A stretch of DNA of 64,000 bases from Phycisphaerales bacterium (GTDB lineage Bacteria; Planctomycetota; Phycisphaerae; Tepidisphaerales; Tepidisphaeraceae): assembly GCA_020847375.1 (NCBI GenBank), contig JADLCB010000003.1, positions 124,001 to 188,000 of the forward strand. Reading direction: 5' to 3'. The notes under the pieces were generated by a model. It was not told where the DNA came from, did not search any database, and saw nothing but the letters and a program-made list of their open reading frames with translations. The position numbers and the translations under genes are program-made. Shown in pieces: positions 9,613-18,243 of this stretch (its first letter is position 1; each line of letters begins with the position of its first letter).

Positions 9613-10521
9613 TCATTTACCTGATTGGCTGCCAAAAAATGCCTGAGCCAGTTCCGCCATTACCTCCTCAACATTGGCGAATTTCCCCTCGTTGACCTGA
9701 CGCGCCAGCTCCGCAAAACGAAGAACCGGTTGACGGGTCTGATTGATCAGCTCATTGAGATCGCGTCCCTGGCTCTGCTGGGCAATGACCTCCGCCAGCG
9801 ACATTTTCCAGCTCCCGTCCACCAACTGAAACGCAATTCCATTGCGACCCTGGAGTTTGACGGTCGCTCGATCATTGTCGATCTGCTCAACGGCGGAGGC
9901 GATCACCACCGGCGGAACGACATCCACATCCAGTTTCCGGGCTTCTTCTGCACCGAATTTATCCACCGTCGCCTGACGCACCTGTTGGGCAGCCAAGGCA
10001 ACATCCACCATCGCCTTGGCCAGACGCTGCGATGATTCATCCTGAGCGAGCAACCGGCTGCGCACTCCTTCGGCATCGCCGCGGAACGTCGCGTTCATCA
10101 CGCCCGCCAGTACCTGGCGCGGCGACTCGGCCACCTCCGCTGCTTGTGTTGATGATGTTTGTTCATCGGAATGATCCGTCACAACTTCCTGCGTGGTCGC
10201 TGCCTGTGTCGTTGGCGTTGACGGGCCGGTTGCAGTTTCGTCCGATGGCGCTGCATCCCGAAGATTAGCTTCGGAACCTGATGGCTGAGTTGTGGGCGCT
10301 GCCCCCGGTTCGGTGCCGGGTTGCGCCTGTGATTGCGGCGGCGAAGATTCAGCCCCCTGATGCTGATGAGCTGATCCAACCGGCGGCGCCGACGGAGCAG
10401 CCGACTGGTCCGCCCGGGCAACCCCCGCTGAATCAACCGATCTGGCTTGATCTTGATGATGCGCAGCGCACCCAGCCATCAATCCCGCCATCATCAGCAC
10501 TATCCCATTGATCTTGTACAT
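9613..10521 (-). CDS. Lipoprotein of unknown function with a low-complexity spacer
   Basis: I do not recognise this 302-residue protein. The N-terminus is a lipoprotein signal (hydrophobic segment, then LMAGC). Residues from about 20 to 110 are rich in Ala, Pro, Gln, Thr and Ser and are probably disordered. The C-terminal two thirds look folded and helical, including ESPRQVLAGVMNATFRGD and a segment resembling a DUF-type stress or nutrient-sensor fold (AFQLVDGSWKMSLAEV). The Asp-Gly-Ser-Trp-Lys motif is often seen in NTF2-like or DUF4878-type lipoproteins, which is only a hint. It converges with the LysM lipoprotein gene. Confidence 0.75.
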   Translation of the reverse strand: MYKINGIVLMMAGLMAGCAAHHQDQARSVDSAGVARADQSAAPSAPPVGSAHQHQGAESSPPQSQAQPGTEPGAAPTTQPSGSEANLRDAAPSDETATGPSTPTTQAATTQEVVTDHSDEQTSSTQAAEVAESPRQVLAGVMNATFRGDAEGVRSRLLAQDESSQRLAKAMVDVALAAQQVRQATVDKFGAEEARKLDVDVVPPVVIASAVEQIDNDRATVKLQGRNGIAFQLVDGSWKMSLAEVIAQQSQGRDLNELINQTRQPVLRFAELARQVNEGKFANVEEVMAELAQAFFGSQSGK

Positions 10522-10693
10522 CTGCTCTTAAACCCTTTCGCCATGCTGCAGCCGGCTATCTGCCAGTGCCTTGCGAGCCTCAGCATTCTACCGAACCACC
10601 GCCTTCCGGCTCAAATCCCGGGTGGGTATCGGTAAACTATCCGATGCACCCTTGCCTCCCCGGTCTTCGCGTTTTTCCGCTGACAAACCCCGG

Positions 10694-11041
10694 CTATTCG
10701 GACAACATCCCCGGCGGTAATCCCAGTTCCCCCGCCACGACCTGCATCTCCCGCTTCATCATTTCCGCTGCCTTGCGCTGAGCGGCTGAAATGGCGGCCG
10801 TAATCACATCTTCCAGCAACTCGGTGTCAGAAGGATCAATTTTATCCTTGTCAATCCGCAGTTTAACCAGCTCCAGCCGACCATTCACCGTGGCCAGAAC
10901 CATGCCCGCCCCCGCATCAGCCGTAACCGTCTTGGACGAAAGCTCCGCCTGGACTTTGCGCATCTTCTCCTGCATTTCCTGCGCACTTTTCATCAACTCG
11001 CCAAAATTGACATTACCCATATTTTTAAGTGCATCGAACAT
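10694..11041 (-). CDS. YbaB/EbfC family nucleoid-associated protein
   Basis: A 115-residue DNA-binding protein of the YbaB family, which forms tweezers-like dimers that coat DNA. The family pattern is clear: a coiled N-terminal helix (FGELMKSAQEMQEKMRKVQ), a central sheet with VTADAGAGMV, and a C-terminal helix (ITAAISAAQRKAAEMM). I chose ATG 11041 because GGAGA lies just upstream; an earlier in-frame start would add seven residues. The gene is not beside dnaX or recR, its usual partners, which is unremarkable outside Proteobacteria. Confidence 0.92.
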   Translation of the reverse strand: MFDALKNMGNVNFGELMKSAQEMQEKMRKVQAELSSKTVTADAGAGMVLATVNGRLELVKLRIDKDKIDPSDTELLEDVITAAISAAQRKAAEMMKREMQVVAGELGLPPGMLSE

Positions 11042-11233
11042 GATGTTCTCCGGTACGATCAATCAAAATAATTTTTACAATGCCGTATTGTTGTCCAGCT
11101 TCCCGTGCAACACAAATAGGCCGGGTCACGGATCAGACCATTTTTTGTTGGATTGCCGGGATCGCAGGATGGACAACTGGTCACCAAAACCGGCTGGAAC
11201 CGGTGCGATGTATCGTGATATGCCCCCGATCAT

Positions 11234-12940
11234 TCAGGCTGTGACCCGGAATACCTCTTCCATGGTGGTAATCCCCGCTCTCACCTTTTCAATGCCATCA
11301 ATCCGCAGTGATTTCATCCCCGTCGCCTTGGCTGCCTCGCGCAACTCATTCAGCGGAGCACCACGGCTGATCAGCTCAAACACATTGTCGTCCGGGATGA
11401 GCAGTTCATAGATACCGATACGCCCCTGATACCCAAGATTGCGGCACTTGGCACATCCACAGGGTCGATAAAGCTGATCGATCGGGCCGGCCAGCTTTTC
11501 GATCTGACGCCGTTCATTAACGCTCGGTTCATACGCCTGGCGACAATTCTGACACAGCTTGCGCACCAGACGCTGGGCCAGCACACCCGTCAGACTGGCA
11601 CCGACCAGATAGGGTTCAATGCCAATGTTGTACAATCGCGTGATGGCTGTCGGGGCATCGTTGGTATGCAGCGTGCTGAAAACCAGATGCCCCGTCAACG
11701 AAGCCTGCACCGCGATGCGTGCGGTGTCACTATCGCGGATTTCGCCGACCATGATGACATCGGGGTCCTGTCGCAGCAGTGAGCGCAACGCATTACTGAA
11801 GGAAAATCCCGCCTTCTCATTAACCTGAAACTGGTTGATCCCCTCCAGGGCGTATTCCACCGGGTCTTCAACCGTGCAGACGTTGACATCATCCGTATTG
11901 ATTTCCTGCAGGCAGGCGTAGAGCGTGGTGCTCTTACCCGAACCGGTGGGCCCGGTCACCAGGATGATGCCGTTGGGCGCTGCCAGCAGTTTGCGCCACG
12001 CCTTGAGGGTATCAATACCAAACCCGAGTTTTTCCAGATTCAGGCTGGATTTGTCATTATCAATCACGCGGATGACGACTTTTTCGCCATGCTTGGCGGG
12101 CATGGTGCTGACGCGCAAATCGATCGGTCGTTTTTCCATCATCACGCGGATGCCGCCGTCCTGAGGCAATCGCCGTTCGGAAATATCCAGCCCCGCCATA
12201 ATCTTGACGCGCGATGCCACCGCTGCTGCCATCTGATGCGGCGGGCGCAATCGTTCCACCAGGCGCCCATCCAACCGGTAACGCACGCGCAGCTGGTTAT
12301 CCCCAGGCTCGATGTGCACGTCGCTGGCGCCTTCCTTGACCGCGTTATAAATGCAGTAGTTGACCAGTTTGACCACCGGAGAATCACCGGCCGCCTGCTC
12401 GAGATTGCCAATGTCAGTGACAACCTTCTGCTCGATCAGGGCAAACTCTTCGGGTTTGACCTCCTCGATGATGTCGTCAATGACAAACACCTGATCATCC
12501 GGCAGGTAGGTTTGCAGCGTCGCTTTGATGTCGCGCGTGGTGGCTGCCACCACCTGCACCTGATAACCGCTGGTCCGTTCGATTTCCTCCACCAGAAAGA
12601 CGTTGGTTGGTTCGGCCACGGCAACGGTCAGAACCCGCTGCACGAGAAACAGAGGCAGAACCTGATGTTTTTCGAGAAATTCCTTGGGCAGAACCGACAT
12701 GACTTTCGGATCCGCAATTCGGGGCGAAATGCGGGCGTACGGCACACCATAGGCTTCTGCCAATGCTTCGGTGATCTGATCTTCGCTGCATATCCGCAGC
12801 TCAACCAGAACTTCCCCCAATAATTTCTGGTGGTTGCTGCGCCGCTGCTCCTCCAGCGCACGCTGCAACTGCTCGGGCTTGATCAGTCCGCGCAAAAGCA
12901 GAAGTTGTCCGAGAGGTTTACGCTGGCTGGTGGCAATCAT
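11234..12940 (-). CDS. GspE/PilB-type secretion or pilus assembly ATPase
   Basis: A 568-residue hexameric ATPase that powers type II secretion or type IV pilus extension at the inner membrane. It has a MshEN-type N-terminal domain (LGQLLLLRGLIKPEQL), Walker A GPTGSGKST, the Asp-box and Walker B region IMVGEIRDSDTARIA, and a C-terminal zinc site formed by CQNC and CGCAKC. The start at 12940 has AGGA upstream. No pilin, PilC or secretin gene is adjacent, so whether it drives pili or secretion cannot be decided here. It is divergent from panD. Confidence 0.93.
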   Translation of the reverse strand: MIATSQRKPLGQLLLLRGLIKPEQLQRALEEQRRSNHQKLLGEVLVELRICSEDQITEALAEAYGVPYARISPRIADPKVMSVLPKEFLEKHQVLPLFLVQRVLTVAVAEPTNVFLVEEIERTSGYQVQVVAATTRDIKATLQTYLPDDQVFVIDDIIEEVKPEEFALIEQKVVTDIGNLEQAAGDSPVVKLVNYCIYNAVKEGASDVHIEPGDNQLRVRYRLDGRLVERLRPPHQMAAAVASRVKIMAGLDISERRLPQDGGIRVMMEKRPIDLRVSTMPAKHGEKVVIRVIDNDKSSLNLEKLGFGIDTLKAWRKLLAAPNGIILVTGPTGSGKSTTLYACLQEINTDDVNVCTVEDPVEYALEGINQFQVNEKAGFSFSNALRSLLRQDPDVIMVGEIRDSDTARIAVQASLTGHLVFSTLHTNDAPTAITRLYNIGIEPYLVGASLTGVLAQRLVRKLCQNCRQAYEPSVNERRQIEKLAGPIDQLYRPCGCAKCRNLGYQGRIGIYELLIPDDNVFELISRGAPLNELREAAKATGMKSLRIDGIEKVRAGITTMEEVFRVTA

Positions 12941-13145
12941 GCAATTCCTACGGTTTTGATCGGCTGATCGATCACTTCGGTTAATCAATCACAACAGAAC
13001 GTCTGATAAAAACCGGATCGGATTGAACAATTACGCGTAACAGGCCTCGCTAAATTCGTTTGGCCCGATCGGGTTCGCACAAATTTGTTGACAGGAGTCG
13101 CAGGCTTTGCGCCACCGGTGATCGGGCATACAATAGTACGTTCCG

Positions 13146-13529
13146 ATGTTATTAAAATTGCTTAAAGCTAAGATTCACCGCGCTACCGTGACGTTTACGG
13201 ATGTGAACTATCACGGTTCCATCACCATTGACGCTGATCTGCTCGAGGCCAGCGGAATGCTCCCCAATGAGGCGGTACTGATCTCTGACTGTGAAAATGG
13301 CAGCCGGTTTGAAACCTACATCATTCCCGGTCCGCGCGGTAGCGGAACCATCGGCATTAACGGGGCTGCTGCCCGCCTGACCGCGGTCGGTCACCGGGTG
13401 ATCATCATGTGTTTCATCCAGGCGACGCCTGAAGAAGCTCAAACGCACCGATCCACCGTTGTTATTGCTGATGAGAACAATCGGTCGTCGCAGATCGTAC
13501 GTAATTTATCGAAGCTGTCGCCGCAATAA
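13146..13529 (+). CDS. panD: Aspartate 1-decarboxylase
   Basis: Makes beta-alanine from aspartate for pantothenate and CoA synthesis. The 127-residue proenzyme self-cleaves between G24 and S25 (YHGS) to create the pyruvoyl cofactor. The conserved tail HRSTVVIADENN and the NGAAARL motif are intact. The coaD gene for a later CoA step is in this window but 27 kb away. Confidence 0.96.
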   Translation: MLLKLLKAKIHRATVTFTDVNYHGSITIDADLLEASGMLPNEAVLISDCENGSRFETYIIPGPRGSGTIGINGAAARLTAVGHRVIIMCFIQATPEEAQTHRSTVVIADENNRSSQIVRNLSKLSPQ

Positions 13530-13638
13530 ATTGGCTGCGATCTCAGTTAACACGTTGTCGGCGCCTGCAACCATTGACTGGTGATGACAGGTTCTGGCTG
13601 GGTTCGGTCAATGAAACAACGATCGGCAATGAGCTGGT

Positions 13639-14619
13639 ATGCACCCTGAACTATTTCGCATCTTCAATTTCCCCATTTACAGCTACGGCTTGATGCTGGT
13701 GATCGGTTTTTTGCTGGCCACTGAGCTGGCCAAATGTCTGGCGCGGCGCGTCGGAACCAATCCCGAAATTTACGTCAACGCCGGTTTGATTGCGCTGGTG
13801 GCCGGAGTGATCGGTGCCAGGCTTTCGCATGTGCTGGAAAATTTTTCCCAATATGCGCTGCCTCAGTTGTCATTGTGGCAAAATCTGGGGAACGCCGCCC
13901 GGCTGACCGACGGCGGTTTGACTTTTTATGGCGGTTTTCTGCTGGCTACGCCGGTGGTCATGCTTTACGGGTGGCGCAAGAAGGTCAATATCTTGCGCGG
14001 GATGGATGTGGTCGCTCCAGCGTTGATGGTCGGGCTGGCCATTGGGCGGATCGGCTGTTTTCTCAATGGCTGCTGCTATGGTGAAATCAGTTATGCTGCC
14101 GACATTCCCACCGTCAGTTACCCCTACGGATCCAATGCCTACGTCGATCATTTTTATGAAAATCGCCTGCCTGCCGCCCCTGCAATCGAATTGACCAACC
14201 CCGCAGACCCACGCGGGCTTTTACCCCGGCACTATGTTGAAAGTGTGCCCTCGCTAGCCAGCATCGCCCGCAACTATCGTTCCGCCCCGACCATTCCCAC
14301 CCAGCTCTACAGCACGTTCACAGCCCTGCTGATCGCCGGTGTATGCGTCAGCTATTTTTCGCTTTCGCCCATTCCCGGGCGAGTCTTTGGCTTGATGCTG
14401 ATGCTGGAAGGCCCCACACGGTTTATCTTGGAGATGCTGCGCGTCGAACCTGCCGTCATTGGCCATGGCACGGATTCGCTGACATTCCTGCCGGCAATGA
14501 GCATCAGCATGATTCTCGGAGCCATCATCTTTATGGCTGGGGTTTTCATGTGGCTGGGATTGGGCCTCTTCGGCCCCCGTCCCGCGTCGCCGACTTCCAT
14601 CGTTGCTGCTGGCAACTGA
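13639..14619 (+). CDS. lgt: Prolipoprotein diacylglyceryl transferase
   Basis: Transfers diacylglycerol from phosphatidylglycerol to the lipobox cysteine of prolipoproteins, in the inner membrane. The 326 residues include about seven hydrophobic segments. The N-terminal HPELFRIFNFPIYSYG and the signature GRIGCFLNGCCYGE are diagnostic. Residues 155-220 form a longer periplasmic insertion than in E. coli. Several predicted lipoproteins in this window are its likely substrates, and lspA for the next step lies at 50.4 kb. Confidence 0.94.
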   Translation: MHPELFRIFNFPIYSYGLMLVIGFLLATELAKCLARRVGTNPEIYVNAGLIALVAGVIGARLSHVLENFSQYALPQLSLWQNLGNAARLTDGGLTFYGGFLLATPVVMLYGWRKKVNILRGMDVVAPALMVGLAIGRIGCFLNGCCYGEISYAADIPTVSYPYGSNAYVDHFYENRLPAAPAIELTNPADPRGLLPRHYVESVPSLASIARNYRSAPTIPTQLYSTFTALLIAGVCVSYFSLSPIPGRVFGLMLMLEGPTRFILEMLRVEPAVIGHGTDSLTFLPAMSISMILGAIIFMAGVFMWLGLGLFGPRPASPTSIVAAGN

Positions 14620-14648
14620 GCTGCTCGCTATCGTTTAATCGCGCGCTG

Positions 14649-15746
14649 CTAACTCAACGTCACGCTGCGCTGCGGAAAATAATCCTGTTTCATCGCGGTC
14701 TTGGCCAGTTGTAGCGTCTGCTCCGCGATGACATTAGCTTTGCGCGTACCCAGGCGCAGGGCATCGATCACATCATCCGGTCGCTGCTCAAAATGCTGGC
14801 GGCGGGTGCGAATCGGGTCGATCAGATTATTGATCACCTCGATCAATTTGTTCTTCACCGCCACATCGCCAACTTTGCCGTTGCGATACAACTGCCGGTG
14901 TTCATCGACCCAGGCCGTATCAGGATTGAATGTCTCGTGAAACGCCCACAACGGATTTTTGCGCGGATCCGTTTCGCCCGGGTCGGTGGCCCGGATTCGT
15001 TTGGGATCGGTGTACATGCCGCGGATTTTTTTGGTGACCGTCTGGGCATCGTCCGAAAGAAAAATCGCATTGTTCAACGATTTGCTCATTTTCAGCAGCT
15101 CGCCGGTTTCAGCACTTGGCGCGCCGGTTCCGACCAGCCGCTCAACCCGCCCCAATTTGGGCTGAATGACCGGAAACACCCCGCCGGCGGTTACATAGTC
15201 CTTGTCCTCGGTCTGCGGATCAACGCCGCAGTACATCTGATCAAACCGGCGGGCCACTTCACGGCTGAGTTCCAGATGCGGCAACTGATCCTCCCCCACC
15301 GGTACAAGCTGCGGGCGAAAAGCCAGAATGTCCGCGCACTGCCCCACGGCGTAAAGCGGAAAACCAAACGGATAATTATCCCCCAAGCCTTTGTCGCGGA
15401 TTTCATCCTTCAATGTCGGGTTGCGCATCACCCGGTTGAAAGGCACGAGCATGGAAAAGTAGAACGTCAGCTCGTCAATCGCTGGTACTTCACTCTGAAT
15501 AAATATGGCGCTGCGCTGCGGATCAATACCACAGGCCAGGTAATCCGTGGCGATTTCCAGAACGCTCTGGCGGATATCCGCCGGCCTGTCGGCGCGGGTG
15601 GTGAAGGCGTGCTTGTTGGCAATCAGAAAATAACAGTCGTACTGTTCCTGCAAAGCCAGACGATTTTCCACGCTGCCGACCCAATGCCCCAGATGCAGGC
15701 GACCCGTGGGTGTGTCGCCGGTCAGGATACGTTTTTTCTCTGTCAT
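14649..15746 (-). CDS. trpS: Tryptophan--tRNA ligase
   Basis: Charges tRNA-Trp, class I synthetase. The HIGH-type motif is HLGH in TGRLHLGHWVG, and the KMSKS loop is KMSKS followed by LNNAI. I set the start at MTEKKRILTG (15746), giving 365 residues; 31 extra upstream residues are in frame but look non-coding. It lies 115 bases downstream of the BY-kinase gene on the same strand and converges with lgt. Confidence 0.95.
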   Translation of the reverse strand: MTEKKRILTGDTPTGRLHLGHWVGSVENRLALQEQYDCYFLIANKHAFTTRADRPADIRQSVLEIATDYLACGIDPQRSAIFIQSEVPAIDELTFYFSMLVPFNRVMRNPTLKDEIRDKGLGDNYPFGFPLYAVGQCADILAFRPQLVPVGEDQLPHLELSREVARRFDQMYCGVDPQTEDKDYVTAGGVFPVIQPKLGRVERLVGTGAPSAETGELLKMSKSLNNAIFLSDDAQTVTKKIRGMYTDPKRIRATDPGETDPRKNPLWAFHETFNPDTAWVDEHRQLYRNGKVGDVAVKNKLIEVINNLIDPIRTRRQHFEQRPDDVIDALRLGTRKANVIAEQTLQLAKTAMKQDYFPQRSVTLS

Positions 15747-15861
15747 AGACGGGCAGTTATACCCTATCCACCGCTGGTTGCGTATGCCTGCGCTCCCGAC
15801 CAGCCAAACCCAAACCCGCCGGCCGCAAAATAGATCCAACCGGTTTTAAGCCTCGCCGGAT

Positions 15862-18084
15862 TTACGTCCGCGGCTGGGCATATTCGTAGTAGGTCTTGAT
15901 GTTCTGGCTGTAGTAACCACCGGCATGATGTTTGACCGCGTTGAGCACCACACCCAGGTGTTCCGCCTTGAGCTTGCGCAGATCGTCACGCAGGCGCTGC
16001 AGGACACCACGGCTGTTATTGCGGGCACGAACCACGCTGATCACACCATCGACACGCGGCGCCATCGCCACCGTATCCGACACGAAAAGCATCGGGCCAC
16101 TGTCGAAAATCACATGATCGTATTTGTCCAGACAACGATCGATCAGATCAATGAACAACTGGCTTTCCAACAGCTCGGTCGGATTGGCTGGTTTGGCCCC
16201 GCTGGTGAGCAGGTCAAGATTCGGAATCTCCGTTTCGTGCGCCAGGTTGGGAAGCTGTTCAATATCCACCAGTGCATCACTGAAACCGCGCTCCATGGGC
16301 AGCTTGAAGATACTGTGCAGCGCTGGTCGGCGGAAATTCGCATCCACCAGCAGGATTCGCCGGCCGTTGAGCGCCAAGCCCGCCGCCAGATTCACCGCAA
16401 CCGTCGTCGTGCCATCTTCCGGGCTGGGGCTGGTCAATAGAATACTGCGCGTTGTATCCAACGACGCCGTATGATGCAGCCGCGTGCGCAACTGACGGAA
16501 TTGCTCCGCCATTATCGAATGCGGCGCCAAGGCAATGATCAATTCCAACGGCGTCTGCGTGGCCTGCTGATCTTCCGATTCATCGGAAATCATCCCCAGC
16601 AGATTCAACTGACCGACGCGGGCAATATCACGCGGGCTGCGAACGCTGGTGTCCAGCATCTCACGCAGGAAGGCGATACCCACACTCAGCGCCAAACCGA
16701 GGAAAACCATCAGCGCCACCGTGATCGGCATGCGCGGGAAACTCATGATGTCGGGTTTGGGCGGTCGCGTCGCCCAGTTCACACCAGCACTCTTTTCCTT
16801 GCGCGTAATTTCATTGACCAGGGCAATTTCACTCTGCAAATCGCGCATCTGCTCTGAAATCTGCTTGTCTTCGTCCTGCAGGCGCAGGTAATCGACCTGA
16901 TACTGCTTCAAGTCGCCCATCTGCTGCTTCAGCTCATTGATTCGATCTTCAACGGCTGAAAGCTGAGCCTGGGACGAAGCGGCGGTGGAGCGCAGGGTAT
17001 CCAGCAATTGCGCCTGATACGTCTGACCCATTTCGGCTTTGTAATCATCCATCGCCTTCTGGGTATGCTCCTTTTTACGAAGCAGATTGGTGCGCGTCTG
17101 ACTGTCGCCGAGAATATCCGGATTCAACCCCGCCAGTTGCAGATCGATCTCGTCAAGCATCTGACGATAGCGCATCACCATTGGATCCGTGCCCAGGCGT
17201 TCGGAGACCATCGGCGGTTCTTCCCCGCGTTTGAGCGTCTCCATGACGCCCTGATACTGGCTGTCGGACATTTCCGCTGCTGCCCGCAGTTCCAAGGCGC
17301 GCTTCACCAGCTCCATCATCTCCAGATCCTTGGGGCTGACACCACCAGTGCCCGGCAGGCCGCTGCCCGCCGTGGCCAGTTCCGCCTGGGCGCGGTGCAA
17401 ATCACGCACAATATCATTACGACGAGCGTTCATCTCGTCTTTCAGGCGTCCCAGCACCTGGCCGCGATCAAGGTTGGTTTCCAACGCCCGACGCTGCTCG
17501 TTGCGAATATGCAAACTGACCAATTCATCCAGAATCAGGCGGGCATCGCCCGGATCGGCTGCACTCATCGACACCTGAATCAGGCGGGTGTCTGGAACCG
17601 GGCTGACACGCACGTTATCAACCAGATCCTGCTTGGCATCTTCGGGTTTGGTGAAACTCTTGTACCAACCGGTTTCGCGGATGGTCGGCAACTGCAGCAA
17701 GTCGCTGAACAACTGCTCATTGGACATTTTACTGGCCTGGGTGCGCTGCTCCACGAGAATCGTCTCTTTGGATGGCGACGTGGCCATGATCTGGCGCGGA
17801 TCGCGCTCCGCGTAGGGGTTGATCTCCACCACCCCGGTTGCCGTCCAGCGCGGGTGAACTCGTTTGAGCACCTCGTTCAAACCCACCCCGATCACCCCGG
17901 CCACCGCGACGCTGATAACAATAAGCCAGATGTTGCTGCGAATAACACGCCAGACATCGGCAGCGGTCATCTGTGATGCACCGGCATGGGACAAACCCAC
18001 CGGCGCCATCAGACCAGCTCCGCCACCGACACCGGCTTCGCGCGGCAATTTCATCGTGGTTGTCGTCTGGGGCAACGTCGTCAT
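15862..18084 (-). CDS. Wzz-type chain-length regulator fused to BY-kinase-like domain, Walker A lysine lost
   Basis: A 740-residue inner-membrane protein of the polysaccharide co-polymerase type. The order is a transmembrane helix near residue 60, a long coiled-coil periplasmic region, a second helix near residue 455, then a cytoplasmic P-loop domain and a tyrosine-rich tail (YYEYAQ). The P-loop reads SPSPEDGTTTVAVN, so the invariant lysine of Walker A is threonine (residue 559, codon at 16408-16410, ACG). Walker A-prime (ILLVDANFRRP) and Walker B (HVIFDSGP) look intact. The start has CAGGAG upstream. It is the last gene of the exosortase cluster. It probably regulates polymer length but may not autophosphorylate. 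Confidence 0.92.
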   Translation of the reverse strand: MTTLPQTTTTMKLPREAGVGGGAGLMAPVGLSHAGASQMTAADVWRVIRSNIWLIVISVAVAGVIGVGLNEVLKRVHPRWTATGVVEINPYAERDPRQIMATSPSKETILVEQRTQASKMSNEQLFSDLLQLPTIRETGWYKSFTKPEDAKQDLVDNVRVSPVPDTRLIQVSMSAADPGDARLILDELVSLHIRNEQRRALETNLDRGQVLGRLKDEMNARRNDIVRDLHRAQAELATAGSGLPGTGGVSPKDLEMMELVKRALELRAAAEMSDSQYQGVMETLKRGEEPPMVSERLGTDPMVMRYRQMLDEIDLQLAGLNPDILGDSQTRTNLLRKKEHTQKAMDDYKAEMGQTYQAQLLDTLRSTAASSQAQLSAVEDRINELKQQMGDLKQYQVDYLRLQDEDKQISEQMRDLQSEIALVNEITRKEKSAGVNWATRPPKPDIMSFPRMPITVALMVFLGLALSVGIAFLREMLDTSVRSPRDIARVGQLNLLGMISDESEDQQATQTPLELIIALAPHSIMAEQFRQLRTRLHHTASLDTTRSILLTSPSPEDGTTTVAVNLAAGLALNGRRILLVDANFRRPALHSIFKLPMERGFSDALVDIEQLPNLAHETEIPNLDLLTSGAKPANPTELLESQLFIDLIDRCLDKYDHVIFDSGPMLFVSDTVAMAPRVDGVISVVRARNNSRGVLQRLRDDLRKLKAEHLGVVLNAVKHHAGGYYSQNIKTYYEYAQPRT

Positions 18085-18243
18085 AGTGTCTGCTCCTGGA
18101 GGCTGGTTCTGATAACTCAAAATTTAATAACTCGATCGGCCACCAACAACGAGTTTATCGTATTAACCATCCCTTGTCCCTTGATCGTTGGTTTTGACCA
18201 GGGTCGTTAATAACTGATCGTGATAATCCGACTGAATCCTCAA

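Noticed and set aside
17008-17976. A 322-codon plus-strand frame opposite the chain-length regulator
   Set aside because: His/Gln-rich shadow of the coiled-coil coding sequence on the other strand, with no signal of its own.
18124-18215. Direct repeat TTAATAACT twice, 83 bases apart, between the TPR and chain-length genes
   Set aside because: Only nine bases and AT-rich; chance occurrence is likely and no dyad or operator context supports it.
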